Shown here: positions 1-11,699 of the stretch, in pieces | Layout of the letters: each line of letters opens with the position of its first letter | Numbering within the stretch: position 1 is the first letter of the stretch | NCBI GenBank assembly: GCA_009739215.1 | Contig: VSJF01000004.1 | Coordinates: 1,984,001 to 2,048,000, forward strand | DNA length: 64,000 nt | Reading direction: 5' to 3' | Source of the DNA: Floccularia luteovirens | Taxonomy: Eukaryota; Basidiomycota; Agaricomycetes; Agaricales; Squamanitaceae | Notes under the pieces: model-generated | What the model saw: the letters and a program-made list of their open reading frames with translations, nothing else | Told to the model about the DNA's origin: nothing | Database searches by the model: none | Program-made: the position numbers and the translations under genes

Positions 1-1174
1 CTTCCCAGCAATGACTTGCTAAAGAATGTAAGAACGCTGAAAAAGGGGTGAGATATTATTGTAAGAAGGCACATTGCCACACGTGAGAAGTGCGAAGAAT
101 CACCGTGTTCAAGTTTTGGTGCGGCTATCCCACACCTGTTATCTCGCTTCTTGTGTGAGCCTAAAAGTTAGAAAGTGTGATCGTAAGTGGTCACAGGATA
201 TGTACTTGATTTTAGGTTCCACTTACAAATCAGAATGACACAAGAATAGGGTAACACCCATGTCTTGAGTGGAGACTTTTCCAGAAAGGCACCGTCTCGA
301 CCCACCACCGGGTCAACTGCTCCTTCCCATAGATCCTGGGCGCCCTGAGGTGAACGCTGCACTTCAGTCACGACTTTGTAGTCCGGGAATACAAGAACCG
401 ATTCCATGTCGTCCTCATCACACAGGGTCCGATGGCTACCATTTAAGATTGAAGTACGCGTTGATTCGGATGTGCGAAAAAGACCGGCTGTTGAACGCGA
501 TGGTTTGCCGTTAGTCGGTGAATGTGAAGGCTTTGGAGCGTGAGAGAGAGCGTTGGATGAGACTTCAAGTATCGCAGCAGCGAGAGAGCCCTTAGCCTCC
601 GTGATGTCGCGTTCCCAGTCAGACTTTCCCGTTGATATGACAATCTTTTTTTTTTTGAGTAAATGGGTGCAGAATCATGAGACGTTACTTGGGGTTTACC
701 TGGCGGATGATATGGTTTCACAGTCCCTAACATTTGAGTATCCATGTCGATATCGAAGCGACTTGGATATGCTTCGTGACCTGCACCGTGAAGAAGAGAA
801 TTATCAAGCCGCTATCAGATAACAAGGGTGGACCAAACCCACCAAGGTCGCAGGGATCCGAGCAGGACCGACAGTCTGCTGCTGAAACGGGGACAGCAGA
901 GGCCCTGAGCTGGGTACAGAGAGGATCAGAGTCTTCATGGCCTAGGACCATTGCCTGCAATTTCCTGAAGCTATACATTGAGGCAAAGGTGAGATGGGGG
1001 AGTGTGGAAATTGGGGCAGAAGAGTAATTACATGCAATGATTTTGAATTCAGGGCGTGAGCACAACTCCAAGCGAGCCAACCAGCTTATCTGATAATTAT
1101 TTCTCACAGATTACTAATTGTGGTTTATTTATTTATTTGGTAATTTTAATTATCCATCAATCCATCTCTCTCCA
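1..1174. other. Left-edge region, no assignable gene
   Basis: Several open stretches exist (for example 269-514 and 734-1027 on the plus strand, 727-1107 on the minus strand), but none shows a recognisable domain and they overlap each other on both strands. A gene may enter from outside the window and end here. A T-run lies near 645-657. I see no RNA gene. Confidence 0.4.
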
Positions 1175-2273
1175 ATGTCATCCGATATAAACGCGTTCCA
1201 CGATGTACTCCGTACATCTCGCCATATCATTGCTGTCGCAGGCGCTGGTCTATCCGCTGCCTCTGGTTGGTCATATATAGCACAATGATTTTTTTGTTAA
1301 CACGTCGGTAGGCATTCCCACTTTCAGAGGTTCTGGTGGGTTTTGGAGGAAATACGATGCCATTTCTCTCGCTACCCCAGAAGGGTTTACGAAAAATCCA
1401 TCATTGTCCTGGCAGTTTTATCACTATCGCCGAGAAGCGTAGGTGGCTCTCATCGCTTATTAGCATCTCTTTTCCAATCTGCCAATTCAATTACCTCGTA
1501 TTGACATTCCTTGATGTAGGGCAAAGAATGGCCCATCCAAACGTCGCCCACCATGCACTTTCTACCTTCTCTTCTTCCTTTATAAGAAATTCCATTTCTC
1601 CAGGCTCCACCTTCACCTTGATCACCCAGAATGTAGATGGCCTCAGTCCTAGAGCAAATGCCGAATTTGCAGCTCGGACTGATGGCCGACAACAGCCAAC
1701 TGAATCAGGTGTCAGCAATGCACATAAAGCGGACGACGAGTTTCCTGCATTGTTTGAAATGCACGGTCGCTTATTCGATGTCCTTTGTACATCGAGATCT
1801 TGCAAACATGTGGAGTTCAATACTGATTCCCCCATATGTGAGAGTTTGGACGGCACAGAACTATTGACCTCAGCAGGAGATTTTGATCCTGAAATACCTA
1901 CTAAGGACTTGCCTCGTTGTACCGAATGTGGCTCACTCGCACGTCCTGGTGTTGTGTGGTTTGGGGAAGTACCAAAACACTTGAAAACCATTTACAAATT
2001 AGTGGATCGAGCTGATCTTTGTCTAGTCATTGGAACATCGTCGACGGTAGGTGAATGATGACTTGCACGAGTCATATGTCAATAGATAGTTATCACTAGG
2101 TGGCTCCCGCATCAGGATATGCAGACACCGTCCAACAAAATGGTGGCAAAGTCGCAGTTTTCAACATTGAAAATAGTGAGGGGGACGAAGACGCAGATTT
2201 TCTCTTTCTCGGACAATGTGAAAAAACGCTGCCTGTTGCATTATGCCTATCTGAGCAACTGGCTGGGATGTAG
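1175..2273 (+). CDS. Class III sirtuin (SIRT5-like), NAD-dependent protein deacylase
   Basis: Four exons (1175-1265, 1312-1438, 1527-2046, 2100-2273) sum to 912 nt, or 303 residues. The Rossmann motif [15 protein letters not shown] starts at residue 23. It is followed by the FWRKYDA...ATPEGF and FYHYRREA blocks typical of SIRT5/CobB-type class III enzymes, in which Y and R of YxxR bind acyl-lysine carboxylates. ITQNVDGL and the catalytic histidine in EMHG are present. Two cysteine pairs for structural zinc (CTSRSC, CTEC) and the GTSS segment before the last intron complete the fold. The third exon starts after a TTGATGTAGGGCAAAG acceptor, the site that restores the reading frame. The family removes succinyl, malonyl or acetyl groups from lysine using NAD. 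Human SIRT5 is mitochondrial, but no clear presequence is seen here, so location is open. Confidence 0.93.
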
Positions 2274-2446
2274 TGTACTACAAATCTGAGCATTGTACTT
2301 TTATATGCTCCTATCAAGTAGGAATGTATATACCATCCACCGCGGACAAGCATGACATCTCGGATGAAAAGTCGGGCTGCACAATACATTAATATCGGAA
2401 GAAAAGAACAATAATCAAAATAACTTACCTCATTTACTTAGGTTTT

Positions 2447-2995
2447 TCATTCGCCCTTGTCTCTTTGCAGTGATGCATCACTCCGTATATTACTCTCTAT
2501 CTCCTCCGCACATTCCTCCAGAATTTCTAATCCAGGTTGCCGTTTCTCCGGAAGGGTAGTATCAACGCCATACAGAGCCTCCAAAACTTTCAGTTCCCGT
2601 TTTCCTACTGCAGAGCTCCAGCTGTGACTGTAATCTGGAGTAAACCGGCTAGGGCTTTTGTTGTTGTCAGTCATTTTCGGGGTTGAGCGTTGGTCTTCGA
2701 GTGCTGCTGTCAAATCTTTCATATTGACCATCTCAGGTGTAGCAATCTCGCCCATGAGTGATCCTGTTGGTGACTTGCTTGTAGCCTGCGGGACAAAAGC
2801 CATGTCGATACGTTCTAGCAGGTTTTCGGGGGTTATGAAGGTTTCCGATTGGTGGTATAGAGAAATTAGTGCACGCATTTTGGCAGGGGGAAGGGAGCGG
2901 TAAGATTTAATAGTGGTTTTGGAAGAGACATTTCGCTTGAGCTGGAGCGTATGAATGCGAGATACTCGACGCTGACAGCAACTAGCGAGTGACAT
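2447..2995 (-). CDS. Small hypothetical protein, possibly mitochondrial
   Basis: A single open frame of 182 residues if translation starts at the methionine at 2995 (MSLASCCQRRVSR...). The same frame is open further upstream to 3145, but that extension looks like untranslated sequence. The first 35 residues are rich in R, S and K with no acidic residue, which resembles a mitochondrial presequence. A block reading YRSLPPAKMRALISLYHQ follows, then ITPENLLERIDMAF, and the C-terminal half is polar. I do not recognise the family. It is convergent with the sirtuin gene, whose stop lies 174 bp away. Confidence 0.6.
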   Translation of the reverse strand: MSLASCCQRRVSRIHTLQLKRNVSSKTTIKSYRSLPPAKMRALISLYHQSETFITPENLLERIDMAFVPQATSKSPTGSLMGEIATPEMVNMKDLTAALEDQRSTPKMTDNNKSPSRFTPDYSHSWSSAVGKRELKVLEALYGVDTTLPEKRQPGLEILEECAEEIESNIRSDASLQRDKGE

Positions 2996-3147
2996 TGTTT
3001 TCTGTAAAAGCCAATTTTCTTTTAGCGTAATGCTTGGCAAGTGGACTTGCAAACTACAAGGCCAAACAACGCGTCCACACAGATAATTCAAATCACTTTT
3101 GTGTAATGCAATATATTGTCTCAAGTTACATAGATCATAGATCACAC

Positions 3148-5171
3148 TTAGAGGCGGGCTTTTATGCCGGCCTTATCTAGTAATGCACTCTCCTTCTTCC
3201 TTATTTCTTGGGCTCTAGTTTGAAGTCCAGGGACACGCTTCAGTTCCCTCTGCCCAATTTGTTGGATGTGGACCTATCAGTTACAGGTTAGTTTGGGCTG
3301 CATCAACTTTGAAGATACTATACGAACCGCATCAGGACCCTATTATATTAGTGGATCAGGAATCAGTAAATAACATTTGTGTCAGGCATTTTACTCACGT
3401 CAGCAATGCGGAGTGTACGTAGTCCAGCCCAGCGCTGGGCAAGGGGTGAGTCTTGTGAAACACCTTCGGCACCGAACGATTGGATAGCACGGTCAATGAC
3501 GGTCAATGCCATTGATGGCACAACAAACTAACAGCAGTATGAGCCATGCCAATGCCAGATGAGGATGGGTGCTGACGTACTTTGGCAATACCAATCTCTT
3601 TCAGAGCGCCTTTTGCCTTATATTTATCGATCTAGGAGTGAGAACAGAAGTCAGTGTATATAGATCACTCCCCTCTTGAACTGAACTACCTGTAAGGCGG
3701 CGCTCATGACAAGAAGCCTCGCGCTTTCGATCTCAGCGCGGGATTTAGCAATGTCCGCCACTACAGTACCTGCATGAGGAGTAAATAAGTGGGAACTAGA
3801 TGTTATCCTGATAAAATATCAACTGACCATGCTCGTAGAGATATTTGCCAAATGTTTTGCGGCTGGGATCAGTCACACGTAGGAGCATCAGGTCCAAGGA
3901 AGCTTGAGCAGCACCGATTGAACGCATGCAGTGGTGGATACGTCCTGGTCTATTACCTCATAATATCAATATTCGGAAGGCGTGAATGTTAGGAGAACTA
4001 AGCACCCTAAACGACCTTGAATGATTTCGAACCCTCGGCCCCAGCCAAGGACCAAATTACTCAGAGGCACACGAACATTGTCGTATATAATTTCGCAATG
4101 GCCTTCTGGAGCATCATCATATCCAAATACTTGCATGGCTCTAATGACTTTGACACCAGGTGCATCTGCAGGAACAATTACCACGCTTTGCTGGTTATAA
4201 CTGTTCTTGTTATCAGGATCGCTCTTGCCCATTACTAAGTGAAGTTTTGTTCGCGGATCGCCTGCACCGCTGATCCACCTGGATCCACACATCGCCTTGT
4301 TAACATTGTCCAACGTATGGTGGCACAGGTAGTGAACATACCATTTGTGCCCATTAATCACGATCTCGTCTCCTTCTCTTTTGATGGATGTTCGGATATT
4401 CTTAGCATCGGACGAAGCAACTTTATGACACTTTGAGCATTATTATTATACATACATTTAATAGAAAACAAACCATTTTTTTCTGTCATTGCAAAGGCGG
4501 ATCGGATTTCGCCATTTAGTAAGGGGATAAGCCATTTTGTCTGTTGCTCAGGGGAACCATATCTTGCCAGGACCTCTATTAAGGATGATTCAATGGAGTA
4601 ATCCCTTATAGAAATGGACAACTGACCCATGTTACCGGTATCAGGTGCAGAGCAATTCACAGCCTCGGAACCAAGATGACCAGCATGACCAAGAATCTCA
4701 GCCATTACAGCATACTATAGAAACACTTTCAGGAGCCACCAGCAGCACGGTGAGAGCACGATCACCCACTTCAAGATTACTGAGAGGGACCCCAAATTCC
4801 GGGTAATGCGCCTTACTAAGGAAGAGATTCCATAAACCGAGTTTCTTTGCCCTTCCTTTGAGTTCGGCAATGACTGGAATAACGGTTTTCCATCTGGTGA
4901 CTGGGTCTGTAGGCAGTTGTGCATGTGCAAGCTTCGTAGCTGGGAAAACTTCATTCTATACTCGTTACTATTTGAGTGGATATAAGTGTAAAACATGGTA
5001 ATACACACTTCCATAAAAGAAATGAGCTTTGCCAAGGTTTCTTTCGCATATGGCGAGAACTTGTCTTCGACCTATAGGCAGGTCAGAAGTCAATTTATAG
5101 CTATCAAGCTGAACGCTGACCATTGCCCATGATGCTTCAGAGGTGTACTGGATAACGGGGTGGGGAGCCAT
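3148..5171 (-). CDS. Acyl-CoA dehydrogenase (ACAD10/11-like)
   Basis: Multi-exon gene, about nine exons. After an N-terminal exon the frame shows [20 protein letters not shown] and [20 protein letters not shown]. Next comes [20 protein letters not shown] followed by [11 protein letters not shown], the flavin/substrate-binding region of acyl-CoA dehydrogenases. [15 protein letters not shown] is joined across an intron near 4270-4340. The C-terminal helical domain contains [14 protein letters not shown] and [14 protein letters not shown]...RTLRIADGPDAVH, the usual end of this family. The order of blocks fits the long ACAD10/11-type enzymes used in fatty-acid beta-oxidation with FAD. The protein ends in ARL, which could act as a weak peroxisomal PTS1-like tripeptide; that point is inference. 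Confidence 0.92.
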
Positions 5172-5453
5172 GATGAGGAGTAATAAGAAATAGATTCAGC
5201 AAGGAACAAGTTTAAAAGTGTGTGAGGAAGTCGGCAATAGGATTAACCGGAGTACCCTTGTCATATGGTTCAGAACATTGTATTGAAAGATAGATTTATA
5301 CAAGCGTATAGGAGTAATAATATTTAAGAGTTAGTGGTAATCGTAAGATAATGACGGTCGGCAAACAAGGTGGTATTGATACACAGTATTTAAACAAGTA
5401 CAACAGCATATTATGTCCTTGCGGTGTCAATATAAGCAAACGAATCATAAAAA
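5172..5453. other. Spacer between the dehydrogenase start and the TF 3' end
   Basis: AT-rich sequence upstream of the acyl-CoA dehydrogenase and downstream of the zinc-cluster factor, both transcribed leftward. It should hold the dehydrogenase promoter. No clear TATA box or other element stands out. Confidence 0.4.
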
Positions 5454-8400
5454 TCAATGGTTAACATCTTGGTGAATATCAGAAGAGTTGTCACCAAGGG
5501 TGAATGGTGTTTCTGGATCGTACCCAAAAGCACCTGGGTCATAACTTTGCCACAGGGAATCTTGGTCACCCGTAGAAAACCCACCCGAATTGTAATTTCT
5601 TATGTATTCGAGGCCACGAAAAGGTAGTCCCGTGGCAGCGAATGACGAAGAAGGTGGAGTTGTTGATGATCCCGCCATCCCAGAACTAAAATCTGGTATG
5701 GTCTCATAACCAGAATACGTCCCGTCCAAAGACAAGTATGACGCAAGCGGATTCGAATAAAGACTTGCATCTTGGGACCCTGGCGGATACATGTCCACTG
5801 CACTGTGATCGGGACCATTCCCGTTCCATTGTTGTTGGTTAGACTGGTTTAAAGTAGCTGATTGCATGTTGTAGTCATAGTCGTAACGGCTTGCAGTATT
5901 TTGTGCAGGCGATACAGGCGTCGCGAAGGCATAATTAGTGGTATTAGGTACTAGACGTGGGCTTGAGTCTCGAGGTTGGTCGTTATTTGTCATTGCGGGG
6001 GAAGGCAGGTTTACAGACGCAGGCGAGCTATGTGTGCTTGAGGCCCTGTTTGAAGTGGGGCTGGAGAACGACTGATAGAAGGAGACAGATCCTGTAGGCC
6101 GATCAAGGTTCTCTGGTTCCTCAAGACCTCTCTTTCTAGAGGATGATCGTGCTCGTTGTGCTGCTAAATCACTGTCAGAAAAAGAATACAAGTGCAGTTA
6201 CTTTGGACCTACAATCAACACGATATGGTGAAACAGCCGTAAGACGGCGCGTAGATGTTCCGGGGTCGCGTGACTGGTTTCTTCGAGATCGCGACTTGAC
6301 CGTACGCCCCGGCAATGAACCCGGAGGGGCAGTGGCAATAGTAACAGACTTGCGTCGTTCAACTGCTACCGGACTAGTGGGCACGTTCACAGTGGTTTGT
6401 ATTGGTGTGATGGTTCTACCCCCATTGGCCTGATTGATGGCGTCGTTGGCTGTATTGATGAGCTCAAGCAGTAATTCCTTGCATTTCCTTGCGCCAGGCC
6501 ACTGCCCCTCCCATGACTCAAGCGCATTCAACGTACTCTTGGCTTCTTCCATGGCGGCTGCCGCCGCTCTCGGTTCTGAGGCGTGCATTGCATACAATAA
6601 GACTATTACCGCAGAGCTGAATAGGTGCTGTATGAAGAAAGCAAGATGATGCGATGGGGGTACAACATGCTTCATTGAAGGTGCTAGGCGGATGCATGAG
6701 CGCGCTGAAGAGACCGCCTTGATGGTCGATTTGGCTGTAACGGGTTGATCGCGCTTGACAGGAAGAAGATTTCGATGAAGGGTTGTCAATACAGAATAGT
6801 AGTGGCTGCAGAGTACAGCACCCATTGAGACTTGCTCGTCGGTTTCCGATTGTGCTTTAAAGACAGGTGGCAAATCATCGCACCACTTGGTCAACTCGTT
6901 ATCCAATGATTCCACAGTCTTTTGAATCTCCGCCTTCCTTTCCGGCTCCAGTTGATCTTTGCAATTTTCGAGAGCATACACCTGTCGAAGAACACGCCCA
7001 GCTATCTCATATAATTGTATGAGTGACTTCATGCCAGTCATCAAAGAGGGCTGCCTTTGGTTCATTACGGCGCCCGAGAAGTATTCAGGAAGATAGTCGT
7101 CATCTACTTCGGCTGGAAGCTCAACATCGCAATCGGAATCATTGATGCCAAGCGGACGGCCTAATGCGAGCGCAAGCATGCGGTCGAGAGTGTAAACACC
7201 CCACCAAATTTTCCTCCTCGTTTCCTTTTCAATTGGAGAAACCAGCAACCGACGTGGAGAGCGCTAAAGAAGGAGTAGATTTAAACCTACAGAAAGGAGT
7301 AGAGTTGACAAAAGCTTACATGGAGCCCAAGATCTTGGCCAGTACGGACAGCCTGTCCAATAAGAATCCATGCTTGTGGTAAGCAATTGACTGAGCACAG
7401 AAAAGATGATAATAAAATAAAGCTCTGAACATGGGCAATCTGGGTGTTTGCATGACTAATATATTGTAAGATTAAAGCACTAGAGCATTAGAGGTTTGTA
7501 AATTGAGGTGTTTTTGGGGTTGACCAAAATTGGAGCGTACCGTTCATAATAAAGCATTCCCATACCACCATCATCGTGGCGTTCCGAAGTCGTCAATCGG
7601 GGATCTTGTACAAGATTGGCTGCACAAGCAAAAACGGAAAATATCAAAGACAGGAATGCCGTTTGGGATCGAGCAAGGATATGATCATGATTGTTGTCCA
7701 TGAGGTTCTTGTACTGCCGTAGAAAAGATGGCTTGTCAAGCACAGGCATTAGGAAGTGGAAACGTGAAAAGTAAGCATCAACCTATCAAGGATCAGTATG
7801 ATTGGGGAAGGCATAATCTGAGGCCACGAACCAGCTTGTCGGCCAGATCCCTTTCTGGGTATTCTACTTCTTCGGGGCCAGGCAAGGCGTGTACCTTTCC
7901 GAAAAAGACGGCAGCGGGGAAATAGAGTTTGTTGACACTGGGTCCAGGTGCTTGGGGGTCTTCCTCCATTGGAGATATGCGGTGGAGTGGAGAAGACGTT
8001 AAGGCCTTGAAAGACTGTATGAGGGACATTGTGGAGGAGCCTCCTATCCATCTCATGTGGCCGTATTCATCAAGGGCCAACTGACCAAAAGACTCGCTGA
8101 CGTCGTCTTCGTCTGGTTTAATGGGAGTAGATGGTTCAGATGACCGATCATTGGCAGGGATTGGTCGTATCAAAGGGGCACCAGATGGTAGTTTATCTGC
8201 GCCGACAGTGGCCGCTGTCACCATCGCTGGTACCACAGTTGCCGAACCGTTTTCAGACGGGCCGATTTGCTGCAGCACAGGTGCGATCTGTGTGAAAAGT
8301 GATTCCATGTGGAGAAGACGAGCTTCTAGTTCTTGCACATAACTAAATCATCTGTTCAAACTTCTACTGGGGGAATACGGGGGAAAAGGACGTACTGCCT

Positions 8401-8720
8401 GCTCAGTGCAGCTCGATCTTTGGTTTGTAGCCATGTACATTGAGAGCCTGCCATAGCGCACTGGGAACAAGTAGGTTCGCATCCATCGCACTTAATTTTC
8501 TTTCGTCTGAGATAGAATTGAAAAACGATAAGATTTCGGAGTAGAAGGCTTGCGATGAACAGAGAGAAGAAATGACATACCTGCAGCTCTCACAAGCTCT
8601 CCAGACCCTGCGACGCTGTAATTGGATTGGTTTCTGGACATCTAGAGTAGTAGATGCTTCGTCGTCGGAGCGTTTCTTCTTTGGTGAAATCATGGGTGAA
8701 GAGTCATCGCCCTTTGCCAT
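5454..8720 (-). CDS. Zn2Cys6 transcription factor with fungal_trans middle domain
   Basis: The start at 8720 gives a short basic N-terminus. A binuclear zinc cluster follows, split by an intron inside CESCR/RKKIKC. The cysteine spacing is Cx2Cx6Cx6Cx2Cx6C, exactly the Gal4-type pattern, with CDGCEPTCSQC in the middle. A heptad-like linker YVQELEARLLHMESLF then suggests a dimerising coiled coil. The fungal-specific middle homology region appears as FHFLMPVLDKPSFLRQY, WILIGQAVRTGQDLGLH and RRKIWWGVYTLDRMLALALG. The C-terminal about 350 residues are S/P/N-rich and likely disordered activation sequence. Family members are nuclear activators or repressors of metabolic genes. The target cannot be read from the sequence. 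Confidence 0.92.
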
Positions 8721-9688
8721 GGGGAGGATGAAATATAAGAGATGAGGGCAGGGCTTGAAGGGAGTAAGACAAAAGTAAGGGGACTCGACCGCCCAGAGCG
8801 TATTACATACTAATAAGTAATATTCGACCACGTGTGGCTCAAATCGGGCCGTGCCAGTCTTGGACACAATAATTAATTAATGTACCTCAAATTACAACCT
8901 GTACACAACCTGTATACAACCTAGTACATCGGCAGGAAAAAATCGGTCTCGTTAATCACCAATGATAACATACATACCTTGCGATATCCCTACAGCAGTT
9001 TTAATGCCCAGCGCCAATACGTGGCTATGACCATCACTCGGCAACATCACCATTTGCCTCGTTTGTCCCCCCACATCTCCTCGGCAGCAAGAATGGACAG
9101 ACCACCTGGCGAGAATATGATTCGTTGTGGTCTCTTGAATAGCCACAGCCGGTTGCATGGCCAATTGCCGGTTCTATTTCCATGTGCGAAGTGCTCTCAG
9201 AATCAAGTATTTCAAAATTATTAGCATTCGATGTTGTGCGGTGGCGGAAATGAAGGTCGCTACCCCACTTCATCAGATGAGACCTGAGTTTACCTCTTAC
9301 ACGACAATTCAAGCTGTTCTCTGGCGACACCGGTTCGTCACCTAGAGCCTATCAAGGTCTAGACAAGCTGTAGTTAATATTATTAATTATCATGGATATT
9401 CAATTACAAAAGGAACGGTGTTGATCAATGTCCGCCCCAAAAATTACTCTTGTCAGCTGGATTTCCAGAACTGTCAGGGTTCTTCTGCACAGACTGCTCC
9501 ATCCTGCTCTACATCACCAAGGAACATGGTTGTACCTAAGCGATGCGTCATAAATAAAAAAGAATACTGTACTTGCTTCTCTAAAGTGATGGTATCTCTT
9601 AAAATTTAATTACATAATCAATATTTGGCTAAGACAACAAATGAAATTGACCAAATAAACTGTCTCTCTATCATATAATTATTACCGA
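8721..9688. other. Intergenic region between divergent TF and PAB2 genes
   Basis: About 970 bp separating two genes transcribed away from each other, so it carries both promoters. Three near copies of ACAACCTGTA-type units sit at about 8896-8925. Short open stretches on both strands (9034-9330 minus, 8979-9224 plus) overlap and show no domain. No tRNA-like structure was seen. Confidence 0.4.
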
Positions 9689-10568
9689 ATGGCGGACGTG
9701 GATTCCACTCAACCATCTTTACACAACGGCGGAGACTCTACCATTGATGATGGTGAGGAGGCAGAGACCAAGGTTCTGTACAATCCTATCAAATCCTGCA
9801 AGCCTGTCGCTTACATTTACTTTTCACAGGAGATTATGTTAATGAAACAGAGGGTGGAGGAGATGGAGCGAGAAGCCAAAAAGTTGCGAGAACTCCAGGC
9901 GGCAGCTGAGCAAGCAACAAGCTCTGTTGAGGGTGAAGAGGGCGGTACCCCAATGGAAACGGAGGATGACAAAGGCGCGACCGATGGTCGCAGTGTGTAT
10001 GTTGGTAATGTATGTATTTCTTTTTTGAGCATGTAACTATTTCCATTAACTTAGCACAGGTCGACTATAGCGCCACACCCGAAGAAATTCAAGCGCATTT
10101 TCAAGCATGCGGAACTATCAACAGAGTGACCATCCTCTGTGATAAGTTTACCGGCCACCCCAAAGGGTACGTGTCATTTTTCATAACTTGATATGTTGAC
10201 CGGTAATCTGACTATCACACCTCAGCTATGCGTATGTCGAATTCTCAGAGCCAGAACATATAGATGCAGCTTTGGCAATGGACAACTCTTTGTTTCGTGG
10301 CCGATTGATTAAAGTCAGTTGAACCTCCGAAAATTTATTCTTTCATCAACTCACCTGAAACTAGGTTACGGCGAAGAGAACTAATATTCCTGGCTTCAAT
10401 CGAGGACGAGGACGTGGTGGTGGCTACAGAGGTGGATATCGAGGCGGATACCGAGGGGGGCATGGTGGCTACAGTCCTTACAGAGGACGGGGAAGGTAAG
10501 CAGGGCACATCGATGGTTGCTTCACAAGAAGTTGACAGCAGCGCAGGGGGAGAGGACGTGGTTACTAA
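9689..10568 (+). CDS. PAB2: Nuclear poly(A)-binding protein, PAB2/PABPN1 type
   Basis: Six exons. An acidic N-terminus is followed by a coiled-coil segment ([19 protein letters not shown]), the arrangement of PABPN1/Pab2. One RRM follows: [20 protein letters not shown] (RNP2 at VYVGNV), then [19 protein letters not shown] (RNP1), then [20 protein letters not shown]. The C-terminus is an RGG/GYRGG tail. In the last intron the acceptor GCGCAG at about 10545 keeps the glycine-arginine frame and ends it as RGRGRGY at 10566-10568. Earlier AG sites would leave that frame. The protein should bind nascent poly(A) in the nucleus and control tail length. Arginine methylation of the tail is known in the family. 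Confidence 0.94.
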
Positions 10569-10957
10569 GGATTGTGCAAAACCCGCTTCAGCTGAAAATA
10601 TTATTGCACAATCTAATGTTGTTTTCTATGACATTCATTGTTGTCTTGATAATTTCCTCAGTTGACATTCTCTACTCATTGTTATCTTGCCTCACTGTAT
10701 AAGTAATGCCAAGTCGAAAAACACCTCCCAGAGCTTATTATACCTTATGCTCTCGCTTAATATTATCTCTGTGTTTTTTGTTCTAATTATTCATGGTACA
10801 TACTTTGAAGGCTGGTATTTCAATCCGAATGATAAAATGTTTTTTGCATAATTTTTTTTTTCGCTTGAAACTCAGCTTCCGGAGTTTTCCACGATGGATG
10901 GGACGCGACGCGACTCCTCAAATTGTAATTTTACAAACTTTTATATTTTCTAGCGAG

Positions 10958-11483
10958 ATGTTGCCCAGCATATACCGAAATGCCACTCGCATGATGTCTA
11001 CAGCGGCCAAAGGCCAACAGACCCATTCTGCGCCCTATCCTTTCTCCAAAACTTCCTTATTTCCTCCCGTACCACATGTCCACTGCTCCCCTCGCACTTC
11101 GACAAGGCAAAGGATTAATGGAGCACCTTCACAAGACCCTCCCTTCTCCGGAGAAGCAGGACATGATGCGTTCGCTGTTTTCTAGACATTCTCCAATGCG
11201 ACTTCTTCCTGGATCGGTGGTTACTGTTATATCTGAGCAGGCTCCCACTTCATTTACAGGTGTTTTGCTTGCAATACGGCGGCGAGGGGTGGACACGTCC
11301 TTCATTGTTCGAAATATCATCAGTAGAACTGGTGTAGAGATGCGATTTTTCCTTTGCTCTCCACATTTGAAGGAAATCAAGGTGGTTCAAAAACCACCAG
11401 GTGGAAGGATGCGTAGGGCAAAGTTATTCTACTTGAGGGATTCCCCGGAAAAGATGAGTATGATTGCTGGTGTGAGGAAATGA
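10958..11483 (+). CDS. Mitochondrial large-subunit ribosomal protein bL19m
   Basis: The conserved domain is clear from about 11076 to the stop at 11481-11483: SPMRLLPGSVVTVISEQAP, TGVLLAIRRRGVDTSFIVRN, GVEMRFFLCSPHLKEIKVVQ and RRAKLFYLRDSPEKMS, all typical of bL19. A separate frame from ATG 10958 (MLPSIYRNATRMMSTAAKGQ) looks like a mitochondrial presequence. It is offset by one base from the body of the protein, and I found no GT-AG intron that joins the two cleanly. Either translation starts at ATG 11076, or a base error or unusual splice separates the parts. A 135-residue product from 11076 would be complete for the domain. Confidence 0.85.
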
Positions 11484-11699
11484 ATATTTGTGTGTCTCAT
11501 CTCGTCTCTGTTGTTCATGAGTTTAATATTATCTTAGCCTAGGTGGTACTTTGCTTAAAGTAATAGAGCTTGTAGGCTATTGAAATAATAAAAAGAATTT
11601 TAATATTTAATACATGGTTGATTACATAATACTGTCACTATCGGTAAAGTCATTGCTTACCTGCAACTGCGCTCGCTTGACTCCCCCTCTACTCCCCCT
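11484..11699. other. Spacer between bL19m and the IVY1-like gene
   Basis: About 215 bp, AT-rich at first, then pyrimidine-rich directly before ATG 11700 (CTCGCTTGACTCCCCCTCTACTCCCCCT). This is the kind of short C/T-rich leader often seen before fungal start codons. Nothing else recognised. Confidence 0.4.

Noticed and set aside
2996..3145. Longer start of the small mitochondrial-like protein
   Set aside because: The extension lacks conserved character and precedes a methionine with a better presequence-like segment.
6143..6649. Plus-strand frames inside the zinc-cluster gene
   Set aside because: They are shadows of the conserved minus-strand coding sequence.
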